Below are positions 37,478 to 48,990 of a stretch of DNA of 64,000 bases, piece by piece; positions within the stretch are counted from its first letter, which is position 1; the number at the start of each line of letters is the position of its first letter. The notes beneath the pieces are model-generated. The model made no database searches. It saw only the letters and a program-made list of their open reading frames with translations, and had not been told where the DNA came from. The stretch lies in NCBI RefSeq assembly GCF_029407905.1, contig NC_073637.1, forward strand, positions 48,670,501 to 48,734,500, in the 5' to 3' direction. Origin of the DNA: Bubalus kerabau (taxonomy: Eukaryota > Chordata > Mammalia > Artiodactyla > Bovidae). The translations under genes were made by a program, and so were the position numbers.

Positions 37478-39588
37478 TTATTAGTGTATAGGAATGCAAG
37501 GGATTTCTGTGTGTTGATTTTATATCCTGCAACTTTACTATAGCCATTGATTAGTTCTAGTAATTTTCTGGTGGAGTCTTTAGGGTTTTCTATGTAGAGG
37601 ATCATGTAAAATCAACACACAGAAATCCCTTGCATTCCTATACACTAATAATGAGAAAACAGAAAGAGAAATTAAGGAAACAATTCCATTCACCATTGCA
37701 ACAGAAAGAATAAAATACTTAGGAATATATCTACCTAAAGAATCTAAAGACCTATATATAGAAAACTATAAAACACTGGTGAAAGAAATCAAAGAGGACA
37801 CTAACAGATGGAGAAATATACCATGTTCATGGATTGGAAGAATCAATATAGTGAAAATGAGTATACTACCCAAAGCAATCTATAGATTCAATGCAATCCC
37901 TATCAAGCTACCAACAGCATTCTTCACAGAGCTAGAACAAATAATTTCACAATTTGTATGGAAAAACAAAAAACCTCGAATAGCCAAAGCGATCTTGAGA
38001 AAGAAGAATGGAACTGGAGGAATCAACCTACCGGACTTCAGGCTCTACTACAAAGCCACAGTTATCAAGACAGTATGGTACTGGCACAAAGACAGAAATA
38101 TAGATCAATGGAACAAAATAGAAAGCCCAGAGATAAATCCACGCACATATGGACACCTTATCTTTGACAAAGGTGGCAAGAATATACAATGGATTAAAGA
38201 CAATCTCTTTAACAAGTGGTGCTGGGAACTCTGGTCAACCACTTGTAAAAGAATGAAACTAGAACACTTTCTAACACCATACACAAAAATAAACTCAAAA
38301 TGGATTAAAGATCTAAATGTAAGACTAGAAACTATAAAACTCCTAGAGGAGAACATAGGCAAAACACTCTCTGACATACATCACAGCAGGATCCTCTATG
38401 ACCCACCTCCCAGAATATTGGAAATAAAAGAAAAAATAAACAAATGGGACCTAATTAACCTTAAAAGCTTCTGCACATCAAAGGAAACTATTAGCAAGGT
38501 GAAAAGACAGCCTTCAGAATGGGAGAAGATAATAGCAAATGAAGCAACTGACAAACAACTAATCTCGAGAATATACAAGCAACTCCTACAGCTCAACTCC
38601 AGAAAAATAAATGACCCAATCCAAAAATGGGCCAAAGAACTAAATAGACATTTCTCCAAAGAAGACATACAGATGGCTAACAAACACATGAAAAGATGCT
38701 CAACATCACTCATTATCAGAGAAATGCAAATCAAAACCACTATGAGGTACCATTTCACACCAGTCAGAATGGCTGCGATCCAAAAGTCTACAAGCAATAA
38801 ATGCTGGAGAGGGTGTGGAGAAAAGGGAACCCTCTTACACTGTTGGTGGGAATGCAAACTAGTACAGCCACTATGGAGAACAGTGTGGAGATTCCTTAAA
38901 AAACTGGAAATAGACCTGCCTTATGATCCAGCAATCCCACTGCTGGGCATACACACTGAGGAAACCAGAAGGGAAAGAGACACGAGTACCCCAATGTTCA
39001 TCACAGCACTGTTTATAATAGCCAGGACATGGAAGCAACCTAGATGTCCATCAGCAGATGAATGGATAAGAAAGCAGTGGTACATATACACAATGGAGTA
39101 TTATTCAGCCATTAAAAAGAATACATTTGAATCAGTTCTAATGAGGTGGATGAAACTGGAGCCTATTATACAGAGTGAAGTAAGCCAGAAAGAAAAACAC
39201 CAATACAGTATACTAATGCATATATATGGAATTTAGAAAGATGATAACAATAACCCTGTGTACGAGACAGCAAAAGAGACACTGATGTATAGAACAGTCT
39301 TATGGACTCTGTGGGAGAGGGAGAGGGTGGGAAGATTTGGGAGAATGGCATTGAAACATGTGTAATATCATGTATGAAATGAGTTGCCAGTCCAGGTTCG
39401 ATGCACGATACTGGATGCTTGGGGCTGGTGCACTGGGACGACCCAGAGGGATGGAATGGGGAGGGAGGAGGGAGGAAGGTTCAGGATGGGGAACACATGT
39501 ATACCTGTGGTGGATTCATTTTGATATTTGGCAAAACTAATACAGTTATGTAAAGTTTAAAAATAAAATAAAATTAAAAAAAAAAAAA
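37478..39588 (+). mobile_element. Young L1 insertion, 5'-inverted (twin priming), poly(A)-tailed
   Basis: A 2.1-kb insertion in two parts. The first (to about 37606) is L1 in reverse orientation. The second (37607-39588) is forward L1: the end of ORF2, the 3' UTR and an A-rich tail (39561-39590). The 12-bp target duplications and the long open frame indicate a recent event. The two parts overlap in L1 coordinates, so a 49-nt segment is present twice in opposite orientations (37474-37522 and 37607-37655). Confidence 0.95.
37608..39236 (+). pseudogene. L1 ORF2 C-terminal part (truncated, otherwise open)
   Basis: The frame is open for 542 codons to the stop at 39234-39236, but begins inside ORF2, so there is no true start (the GTG at 37779 is only the first start-like codon). 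ORF2p is the endonuclease/reverse transcriptase that inserts L1. This piece lacks the endonuclease and most of the polymerase and keeps the thumb/C-terminal region, with L-P-K-A-I-Y-R-F-N near the start, the cysteine-rich knuckle [18 protein letters not shown] (about 38800-38860) and [12 protein letters not shown] near the end. No stop or frameshift is seen in 1.6 kb, in contrast to all other LINE fragments here. Confidence 0.95.
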
Positions 39589-39600
39589 AAGAAAAACTCA

Positions 39601-40200
39601 GATTGAAAGTGGGAAAAAACAAAACCGTAAGGTATGAAAAAGATCATAAAAGACATGAAAGACAAGAAAAACACCAACTATATAACTGCCATCTACAAGA
39701 AAAAGAGAGGTGAAAATAGGCACCACAATATTTGAAGAAAAAAATGGTTGAGAATTCCCTAAAATGGAATAATTGATATCAACCCAAAAATGCAAAGGTA
39801 TTTATAAAGCCCAGGCAGAGCAAATACAAAGAAAAGCACATCTAGACACTTCAAAATAAGCTGCTGAAAAAAAAAAAAAAAAAAAAACAAGAAAAAGAGA
39901 AACTCGGAAAAGCATCCAGGGTAGAAAGGATCAAACTTCAAACATTGATTCAATTAGATAATCAGCTGACTTTTAAATAGAAAGCATTGAAGCCAGAATG
40001 TAATGGAAAGAATATTTAAGTCTCTGAAACAAAAATGATGGCAACAGAGAACACTTAACCCTGAAAAAATATCCTTCATATGTGAAAATGAAATAAGGAC
40101 ATTTCAACGCAAATAAAAACTGAGGAAGTTGATTTCCCATAGGCCTACATGAAAAGAAGTGATGAGAATTCTTAAGGAAAAAAGAAAGACTCCATGTATG
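39601..40200 (+). mobile_element. Old L1 (L1M/HAL1-type), right of nested L1
   Basis: Continues the wording of the left part: 'AAAGCCCAGGCAGAGCAAAT', 'AAAAGCACATCTAGACAC', 'AGCTGACTTTTAAATAGAAAGC'. Contains a 22-A run near 39867-39888. Order and orientation are as expected if the young L1 split one element. Confidence 0.65.
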
Positions 40201-40678
40201 GATGTAAAAATACAAAAATGAATGAAGAAACACTCATTACTTCAGTCAATATCATTTCATGTCTACTTTGGAAGAAGATTCTACTGTACGTCCGTCTTTG
40301 CCTTCAAACACAATCTTTGTATTCAGGGACAATCTGTTACTTAGACTGGTATGATTCATTCCATTCAGGTCTCATCTCTTTTATTTGAACATACCAGGAA
40401 AATTTCTACATCAAGGTCTTTCCATTTTTTTTGTACCTTCTGCCTTGAGTGCTCTTGCTCCAAAATATCTGCACGGTGTGTTCCCTCACTTCTTTCAGAA
40501 TCTCACTGTGACCATCCCAGCTGGTGCTTGCCAGACATCTGTGTCTAAAATGTCAAAGCCTTCATATGAGAACTTTAGAGCCCCTTTTTCTTTACCATTC
40601 ACCACTATCTAATAAACTACAGATTTTTCTTCTTGATATTATTATTTTCCCCTAATAAAATAATAATAATGTATTATT
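40201..40678. other. No gene recognised
   Basis: AT-rich; ends in a short TAA-rich patch (40655-40680) in which the next SINE inserted. Confidence 0.5.
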
Positions 40679-40689
40679 ATATACATTAT

Positions 40690-40966
40690 GGAGAAGGCAA
40701 TGGCACCCCACTCCAGTACTTTTGCCTGGAAAAACCCATGGATGGAGGAGCCTGGTAGGCTGCAGTGCATGGGGTCGCTAGAGTGGGGCACGACTGAGTG
40801 ACTTCACTTTCACTTTTCACTTTCATGCATTGGAGAAGGAAATGGCAACCCACTCCAGTGTTCTTGCCTGGAGAATCCCAGGGACGGGGAAGCCTGGTGG
40901 GCTGCCGTCTATGGGGTCACACAGAGTCAGACACGACTGAAGCGACTTAGCAGCAGCAGCAGCAGC
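40690..40966 (+). mobile_element. Bov-A2 SINE (dimeric) with AGC tail
   Basis: Starts 'GGAGAAGGCAATGGCACCCC', has the second unit 'GGAGAAGGAAATGGCAACCC' after the CTTTCACTTTTCACTTTC linker, and ends in six AGC units. Perfect 11-bp target duplications ATATACATTAT at 40679-40689 and 40967-40977 fix both ends. Confidence 0.97.
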
Positions 40967-41064
40967 ATATACATTATAATAATAATAAAATGTAACCTCT
41001 AAAACGGGAGTTTTCATTATTGTATTCCTAGTGTCTATAGCAAAGATAATAATCTACTTAATAA

Positions 41065-41170
41065 GGGACTTCCATAGCATTTCTACTGCTGGTAGTATGG
41101 GTTCAATCCCTGGTCAGGGAACTAAGATCCCACTTGCTGCATTGCACAGCCAAAAAATAAAATTAAGTTA
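41065..41170 (+). mobile_element. CHR-type SINE
   Basis: Short copy with 'GGTTCAATCCCTGGTCAGGG' and 'GAACTAAGATCCCACTTGC', then an A-rich tail. Confidence 0.85.
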
Positions 41171-44138
41171 AAAAATAGTAGTCTATTCAATAAATATTTG
41201 TCAAGTTAATGAATAAATGAGTTGAATACAGTGGATGGCTTATATTTGAAAAATAGAAGTGTAATGCAATCGGAGGAAAGTAACATTTCTGGATTTTCAG
41301 AAGATGGGAAGGTCACAATTGGTAAGTATGATCTCCAAGGCCATGGTATTGGAGCTGTGTCTTTGAGGATGGATGGCAGCTGGAATTGGGAATTTGAAGG
41401 GTTTGAGGTACAGACTGATTCTTGGGTAGGAGCTGGAGAGGGAAATGTGAGGTGTGATCGAGGAATTCTGAGAAGCCGTGTGTGAATGAGTATACACAGA
41501 GGAGGGTTAGAAGATGAAGCTGGGGATGTCAGAATACCAAGGATCTTGAATGCTAGGATAGGGCTTGGGGTTTATTTTTGTAGGAAAAGAAGACAAGTCT
41601 TTCAAGCAGGGACTTGACAGAATTGGAGCTGTGCTGTCTGAATATCAATTCAGCGATCAGGAGAGTGGTCTGAACAGTAGAGAAGGGGAGGTGGATAGAC
41701 CAGTTGTGAGGCCATTTTAATAATCCAAGCAAGAGTTAATGGGGGTCTGAATTAGGGTGACAGAAAATAGAAGGGAGAGGAAGAGGAAGAAAGAAGAGGT
41801 GCCAAGGAGGTAGAACTGACAGGTCTTGACAGTTGATTAGGAATGGAGGACAAGAGACAGGACTCCCTCATCCTGACTGTGAGGCTTCAAGATTGAGTGA
41901 TGGACAGGTGGTGAAGCCATTAATAGAATAAAAGAGCTGAGGGGAGGAAACCGCTTTGAGGGTGGATTTAGGTTCTTGTCTGGATTTGAGATTGCTCATG
42001 GCATCTTTATTTTGGGGGGGACTTTACCCCTTCTCCTTCCTGAACCATGTTCCTTTGCCCCCTGGAAGTCCACGTTTTCTAGTCTAACCTCATGTATCAG
42101 ATGCTCACGTGCTGTGGGATGTATATAAGGTTCTTTCAGTGAACCCATCTGGGCTGGGGCTCAAGGTTTGGTGTAGCCAGAGTATGGTTCTAATTTCTTC
42201 ATTTGTCTCACTTGCTGTCAGCTGCTCCAAACTCTAAAGAGGATCACAATTGAGCCAAACGATGAGGATCAGTTTCCTGGAGGATTAGGTTCAAAGAAAG
42301 CAGCCTCTAGTGCCAAGGTTTCTGTAGGAAGGAGCTAGGGCTTTCCCAGTGTGTCTCTACCACACCCCCATGGATGCTTCACAGCTCAAAGCACAAGGTT
42401 GGCCATCATGATGGATTCCTTCTGAGATGCTGGCCAGCAGTTTACTGAGCATTTGTTAAGTCTCATGTATATACTTTAATGAACAGCAGAATACTCTTCA
42501 TTACAAAAGAGTGGCATCCCGTGTTCCTGGATAGCTCCAATTACATTTAATTACAGAAAGTTGGGGCAAGGGAGAAGATGGGTTTTATATGAAAGGGTTT
42601 GCTTGATGTTAATGGCTCATTCCTGATAGTTATAGGAAAATCAGAATTTTCTGTATCATAGCCTCTTTTGATTGTTAGTGAGAAGTGCATTAAAGAAACC
42701 ATGCTGCCGTTCTTGTGTAAGAAAAAAGGTGTTTAACAATGGGACCAACCATTTTTTCATTTACCTGGCTAAAGATTTTTCAGATAGGAAATAGCATGGT
42801 ATATGGGAAAGAGCGTGGCCGTTGGTATGAGACAGACCTTGTTCATGCTCCAGTTGGTTCACTATTGTGGACATTGTTAATTGCCTATCTCACATACTTT
42901 CTGCCTTCCTCCTTAAGAGAGCAGCGTTTTTTCTGGTTCTGGAATATGCCTGATTGGCTTAAGATAATCCTGTCCAACGATTGGTTGATGCCAGTGATTG
43001 GTTGATCAATGGGCATGTGAACCCAAACTGGACCACTGAGAAATGAGGTAAGATCTGCTGGGGATTCTAAAAAAGTTCCTGCTCACCCTTTAGGGACAAT
43101 TTCTTAAAGTAATTCTTTCTGACCAGTAAATGTAAAATAAGGAGCCACCATCCCACGACCGTGGAAGGAGCTGTCTTTAGGGCGGCACTGCAATCATGAA
43201 TGTCTGACAGAAGGAATCTGAGCCCTTGGGCAGACTTTGGGGCTTCTAGATAGAGTAACCCTAAATTATATACCACTTCTGGACTTGCAGTTCTGCGAAC
43301 CAGTAAATTTCCTAATTGTTTGCAGCTGCTTGAATCATGACTGCTTTAACTTGCCCGTGAAAGCAGCTTAATTGATACAGCCACTAACTAATTTAGGACC
43401 TGGGCAGATTGCTTTGTCATGCTAGCCTCAGGATCCACATCCATGAAAGGAAAAAAAAAGAAGAAAAGGAATGGAGACTTTAGAAAAGATGGCAATTTAC
43501 CAGTTGAACTAAGGTGTTGGGGAGTCATCAGAGTTGACTGCTTTCATGCTGCATTTCCACTGATGCCCATAGCTGCTCCCAGAAGAGGTTGAGAGGTTAG
43601 TAGTTGGACAAGACTCAGCAACACGACAATAAAATTGGCATCTTTTGCTGGAAACATGAGAAGCAGCTGCTTCTTTTTACGTTCTTGATTCTTAAATTCC
43701 CCTGGTCCTGACTCCAATGGATGCTAGACAAATTCTTCTGCTGGAATAATGCCTTTGCCCCAGAGACCTTTTGTGAAAAGCCTCTTCTGAGTGTCAGGAA
43801 GGACAGAGCTAGGAATCCACTGAACTTCCAGACCTGCTTGTGTGGCTGTTTTCTGCAGGCTGTCAATAAATATCTAGTGGAACTGGGTGTGGTCTGGGAT
43901 TCATTTTGTTAGGGCTGCGGTAACAAAATATCACAGACTGGCTAGCTTAAACAGCAGAGATTGATTTTGGAGGCTGGAAGTTCAAGATCAAGGGCCTGGT
44001 TGGCAGAGGTGATTTCTTCTGAGGCCTCTCTCCTTGACTTGTAGATGGCCATCTTCTCCTTCTGTCTTTACATGGTGTTTCCTCTGTGTTCATGTCTGGG
44101 TCCAAATTCCCTCTTATTATAAGGACAACAGTTCTATT
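41171..44138. other. No gene recognised; contains old repeats
   Basis: The part 41570-41990 resembles the old dispersed repeat at 8850-9600. The stretch 42730-43380 may be an old LTR-type (MaLR-like) remnant. I cannot name either with certainty. The remaining sequence is featureless. Confidence 0.35.
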
Positions 44139-44293
44139 GGGCTTCCCTGGTGGCTCAGACAGTAAAGAATCCACCTGCCATGCAGGAGACCTGGGTTCAC
44201 TCCCTGGGTCAGGAAGATCTCCTGGAGAAGGGAATGGCTACCCACTCCACTAATCTTACCTGGAGAATTCCATGGACAGAGGTCACAAAGGAA
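44139..44293 (+). mobile_element. Bov-tA SINE, 3'-truncated
   Basis: Starts 'GGGCTTCCCTGGTGGCTCAG' and stops at 'CATGGACAGAGGTCACAAAG', with about 45 bp deleted before the tail. Confidence 0.92.
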
Positions 44294-44889
44294 CTCATTT
44301 TTTAATATAATTACCCCCTTAAAGATCTCCAAATATGCTCCCATTCTGAAATAATGAGGCTTAGGGATTTAACACATACATGAATTGTATGTTGGCAGGG
44401 GAACTCAGCTGAAATCATAACAGGAATACAGCCCAGCACAAGAAAGACGAATCCTGAGAGGCAGCCCATTTTGAATATGAGCTCTTTGCCCCTGATGCTC
44501 TATTGCTTTATTTCCTGAGCCACCCCTCAGTGAAGTGATAGACTGAAGCGTTGCAAACAGATCAATTTTCAGCAGCAAAAGAGTTCTTCTAGATGGGGTT
44601 CTGAATCTTTCCTATTTTTTTTTTTTTTTGCAAGAAACTCTGATCCTTTACAAATATATGCCATTACTCACTGACAGTACATCCTATTACTGTTTTTGCT
44701 GATTCTATGCAAAGTGATAAATTTAGCCTAACTCTTTCTGAGTTGTAGGTAAAATGCACTGAGTTACAGAATAAGAAATAGCAAGCTGCCTGCAAAAATA
44801 TGTTCAGTGGCAGGATGACTATAATCCGTGGAGATTATGTTCTGCTGTAGCAGAACTACAATTGTGGGTAGCCTTCATTAACCATTTGT

Positions 44890-45080
44890 TCTGTTACAGA
44901 CTCTGTACTAAGTGGGTTATGTATGCTACCTCATTATCCACAAAACATGCCGTGATATTATCATTCCCATTTTTCAGATGAAAAATTGACACTCAGAGAA
45001 GTGAAGGCAGTTTGCTCAGGTTTGTTACTCTGTGTCGACCTGTCACCCATGCTATTAACTACCAAACTCACCTCTAGGAA
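44890..45080 (-). repeat. MIR SINE (antisense)
   Basis: 'ATTATCATTCCCATTTTTCAG' and 'GATGAAAAATTGACACTCAGAG' followed by 'GAAGGCAGTTTGCTCAGG' match the antisense MIR core. Confidence 0.7.
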
Positions 45081-45311
45081 AAGATGGCCTTGATTTTTGT
45101 TTAGGGAGGTATGGAATGGGACGTGATAGCTAGTGATACTTTGCTGAACTTTAAATTATATAACTCCAGAGCTGGAAGAGCTCATGAGATCATCGAGTCC
45201 TTGCTCAAGGATGTGCCTTCAGTGAGTTAAAAAGTTAGAACAATAATTCTGGTTTTCTGATTCCAGGAGGTCCCATTGATTCCCCATTTACTGTGTAATA
45301 ATGATTATAAA

Positions 45312-45522
45312 TGGGCTTCCCAGGTGGCTCAGTGGATAAGAATCCACCTACCAATGCCGGAGACACAGGAGGTTCAATCCCTGGGTCAGGAAGATCCCCT
45401 GGGTCAGGAGAAGGACATGGCAACCCATTCTAGTATTCTTGCCTGGAAAATCCCATGACAGAGGAGCCTGGTGGGCTAGAGTCTATGGGATCGCAAAGAA
45501 TCAGATACAACTGAGCTTGCAC
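45312..45522 (+). mobile_element. Bov-tA SINE
   Basis: Starts 'GGGCTTCCCAGGTGGCTCAG'. It carries a 12-bp internal repeat ('CCCTGGGTCAGG' twice, 45379-45410). Confidence 0.93.
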
Positions 45523-45608
45523 GCACAATAATCATAACAAAAACACGATGTTGTTTTTAGAGCCTCTTTTTTTCAAAATGTTTCCACCTACTTAAAATTA
45601 GAACAACA

Positions 45609-45866
45609 GTGACTTCCCTGGTAGTTCAGTGGCTAAGAATCCATCTTCCAATGCAGGGGACGTGTTTTGATTCCTGGTCAGGGAACAAAGATCCCTCATG
45701 CCAAGGGACAGCTAAGCCCTGGCGCTGCAGCTACTGAGCTGACACTCTGGAGCCAGTGCACCACAACTGGAGAGAACCCTGAGTGTTGCAGGAAGAGCCT
45801 CCATGCCCGCAAAGAAAGATCCCACATGCCACAACCAAGACCCAACGTGTCCAAATAAATATTAAG
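45609..45866 (+). mobile_element. CHR-type SINE
   Basis: Starts 'GTGACTTCCCTGGTAGTTCAG', contains 'GGGAACAAAGATCCCTCATGCC' (in part) and 'CACCACAACTGGAGAGAACCC' and ends 'AAATAAATATTAAG'. Confidence 0.85.
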
Positions 45867-45881
45867 AATGAAAACACAGAA

Positions 45882-46157
45882 CTGCTGCTGCTGCTAAGTT
45901 GCTTCAGTCGTGTCCAACTCTGTGCAACCCCATAGATGGCAGCCCGCCAGGCTCCCCCGTCCCTGGGATTCTCCAGGCAAGAACACTGGAGTGGGTTGCC
46001 ATTTCCTTCTCCAATGCATGAAAGTGAAAAGTGAAAGTGAAGTCTCGCAGTCGTGTCTGACTCTTCGAGACCCTATGGACTGCAGCCTACCAGGCTCCTC
46101 CGTCCATGGAATTTTCCAGGCAAGAGTACTGGAGTGGGGTGCCATCTCCTTCTCCGA
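45882..46157 (-). mobile_element. Bov-A2 SINE (dimeric)
   Basis: Starts with 'CTGCTGCTGCTGCTAAGTTGC' (in part) and ends 'GCCATCTCCTTCTCCG', both units in antisense. Confidence 0.95.
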
Positions 46158-46502
46158 AAAACAGAACAACAGACTTTAATTGGCTAAGCAGAAAATGGCC
46201 CAGGCTTCTCCAGGTGAAGAGGAAATTAACCTTGATGAACAGGAAATATCTTAGCAGCCATGTTTCTCCCCATCGCAGGCTGTTGTTAGCCTGGATCCTG
46301 CTCCTTAGGATTGACTGGAAAGAGCAGACTGTAACTCTCTTGTTCATCACCCTGGGGCAGAGAACACAGCTTTCAGAATTGGAACACAAAGGACTATATG
46401 AATGTTAAGAGCAGAACTTGCACATGGAATAAACTTGAAGGAAGCCATTGTTTCCAAGGTAAAGCCAGAAATTAATATATCACTAAGTATTCTGGGTTGT
46501 TT

Positions 46503-46711
46503 TAGTTGCTAAGCCATGTTGGACTCTTTGGGGACCCTATGGATTGTAGCCTGCCAGACTCCTCTGTCCATGGGATTTTCCTGGCAAGAATGCTGGAGCA
46601 GGTTGCCATTTCCTACTCTAAGGGATCTTCCCAACCCTGGAATCTGAACCTGTGTCTCCTGCAACGCCTACATTGGCAGGCGGATTCTTACCACTGAGCC
46701 ACCTGGGTAGC
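46503..46711 (-). mobile_element. Bov-tA SINE
   Basis: Antisense; ends 'TTCTTACCACTGAGCCACC'. Confidence 0.92.
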
Positions 46712-47649
46712 AAGCCACAAAATCCCTTGCTGGCCAAAACCCAGAGGGGGAAAAAGAAACAAAATAAATGTGTTGTCTTGCTATAAGGCACTTCACAGGC
46801 TAGAAAAGAGGGTTAGAGAAATCATATTTAGAACAGAGAGGAACCGGGAAACTCCAAAGAGTCTCTAAAACTAGAATGAATATCTTCTGTCATGGCTTTA
46901 CTTTATTTGAGAATTTAAACTCCTGAAGAGAAAGTCCAATTGGCTCAGCTTAGATTCTATGCCTGCGTGGAATGGTTAATGAACGCCTCTGTAGAGGTGG
47001 CCTCCAAGGTCAGCTTCAGCTGCCAAAGTACAAGGACAGGACCTGGTTTTCTGCCCTTCTCACCAAGAACACAAAACCTTTTTACTCTTTAAAATTATTG
47101 AGGACCTCAAAGAGCTCTAGTTTATGTAGCTATCTTACTAGAAATGACAAATGATACATCTTTTAAAAATGTGTTCATGCATTTATCTTCATTTTAAAAA
47201 TATGCCATTTATGTTCATAAATGGCATATTTTAAAAGTGAAAGTAGTTGTATTCAAGACAGATGTCATTTTATATTTTTTGTAAATTTCTTTGTATCTGG
47301 AAGACAGATTTTTATACCTGCTTTTGCATTCGCTTTGCTGTAATATTTTATTTTGGTTAAAGTTTATGAAGGAAAGATGTGAAGTAGAAAAAGGGAGGAG
47401 TGTTTTAAAGCCTTTCAGATGATTGTAGAAATTCTTCTTTGATATTATACTGAAACTTAACAAGTAGTAGTTTCTTACAGTCGGAAACCTGGCTGATAAA
47501 CTTTCATGCTCAGATACTTTAAAATCCATTAGTAGCTCTTGCACTCTGTATGGGTCTCTTATACATGCATGACTTTTGTTTCATCAGGCACTGGTCATTT
47601 GAAAAATAGTAACTGAGTTATGTGGATCTTCCAAATGTTCCCACACTTC
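46712..47649. other. No gene recognised; contains a palindrome
   Basis: AT-rich DNA, possibly an old dispersed repeat from about 47050 on. A near-perfect palindrome is at 47192-47236. Confidence 0.45.
47192..47236. repeat. Near-perfect palindrome (hairpin-capable)
   Basis: Left arm 47192-47213 and right arm 47216-47236 are complementary over 21 positions with a single unpaired A in the left arm; the spacer is TT. The core arm is AAAATATGCCATTTATG. Confidence 0.95.
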
Positions 47650-47747
47650 ACTGCTGCTAAGTTGCTTCAGTCGTGTCCGACTTTGTGCGACCCTGTAGAC
47701 GGCAGCCCACCAGGCTCCCCTGTCCCCGGGATTCTCCAGGCAAGAAC
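47650..47747 (-). mobile_element. Bov-A2 SINE fragment
   Basis: Antisense 'CTGCTGCTAAGTTGCTTCAG' up to 'CTCCAGGCAAGAAC', truncated after one partial unit. Confidence 0.9.
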
Positions 47748-48127
47748 AATGCACTGGTGGTATACAAAATCATAGTGATCAGAAACACCACCATCTCATC
47801 CAAAAAATATTTAAGCGCTGAGACACTGTCAAACTTATAGTGGAGTCACTGTTTTCTATTATTTTCTAATTTTCACACGAAAATGTAAATGTTATTAGTA
47901 GCAAAAATACTATTATTGTCTCTGAAATGACATTTTCACCTCACTCATTTTTGATTAAGTGCCCAATATTTAGGTCTTAATACTCACAGTTTATCTGTCA
48001 CTCTTTCAAGGCCAAAGGGAATTTCGTGGGGGAAAAAATAAAACAATCTGGCTCACACACAAGCCCCTGTGCAAGTGCTCCCACTCAAAACAATCACAGT
48101 GCTTCTGCACACAAAACAAGCACTCTG

Positions 48128-48428
48128 TTTCAGTTCAGTCGCTCAGTCATGTCCATCTCTTTGCGACCCCACAGACTGTAGCACACCAGGCTTCCCTGTC
48201 CATCACCAACTCCCGGAGCTTACACAGACTCATGTCCATCAAATTGGTGATGCCATCCAACCATCTCATCCTCTGTCGTCCCCTTCTCCTCCTGCCTTCA
48301 ATCTTTCCCAGCATCAGGGTCTTTTCCAATGAGTCCATTCTTTGCATCAGGTGACCAAAGTATTGGAGTTTCAGCTTCAGCATCAGTCCTTCCAGTGAAA
48401 TATTCAGGACTGATTTCCTTTAGGATTG
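48128..48428 (-). mobile_element. BovB LINE 3' end
   Basis: Starts 'TTCAGTTCAGTCGCTCAGTC'. The minus strand 48383-48147 encodes 78 open codons with [14 protein letters not shown] and the [10 protein letters not shown] block. Confidence 0.94.
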
Positions 48429-48690
48429 ACCTTTTGGACACCTCATTTAATCATAAAAAAAATATTTAAATGACATGTACTCAAGGGCCAAGGCTTAATA
48501 AATTAATAATTCATATTGCTTCATCAATGACATTTTAAAATGAAACTGGCTTTTAAAAGAATTGTATGTGGTGGTGAAGAAATGGATATAGTGGCTACTA
48601 GTATTATTTGGTGACACTTCTTGAATTTATATAAAGTACCAGTGATTTGACTTGTTGCTCTTTTTGAGTCACTTCTTACCTAGAATTGAT

Positions 48691-48990
48691 TTAAAAAAAT
48701 TTTTTTTAAAGGTCACAGAGCATTTGTTTGATGCTCTATTTCTCTACTTTTGGCTATGCTAGGTTGTTGGTGTGCATGCGGTGAGTGGGGGCTACTCTAG
48801 TCGGGGCGTGCAGGCTTCTCACTGCAGTGGCTTCTCTTGGAGCATGGGCTCTAGGGCATGGGGACTTGAGTAGTTGTGGCTCATGCGCTTAGTTGCCCCA
48901 AAAGGTGCGATCTTCCTGGACCAGGGACTGAACATTTGTCTCCTGCATTGTCAGGCAGATTCTTAACCACTGGACCACCAGGGAAGTCCT
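48691..48990 (-). mobile_element. CHR-type SINE (long form)
   Basis: Ends 'TGGACCACCAGGGAAGTCC', antisense of the head; contains 'GGACCAGGGACTGAACATTTG' (in part) and 'CAGTGGCTTCTCTTGGAGC'. T-rich start. Confidence 0.87.

Noticed and set aside
37779..39236. 485-codon open frame as a host gene
   Set aside because: It is the C-terminal part of L1 ORF2 within a poly(A)-tailed, target-duplicated insertion.
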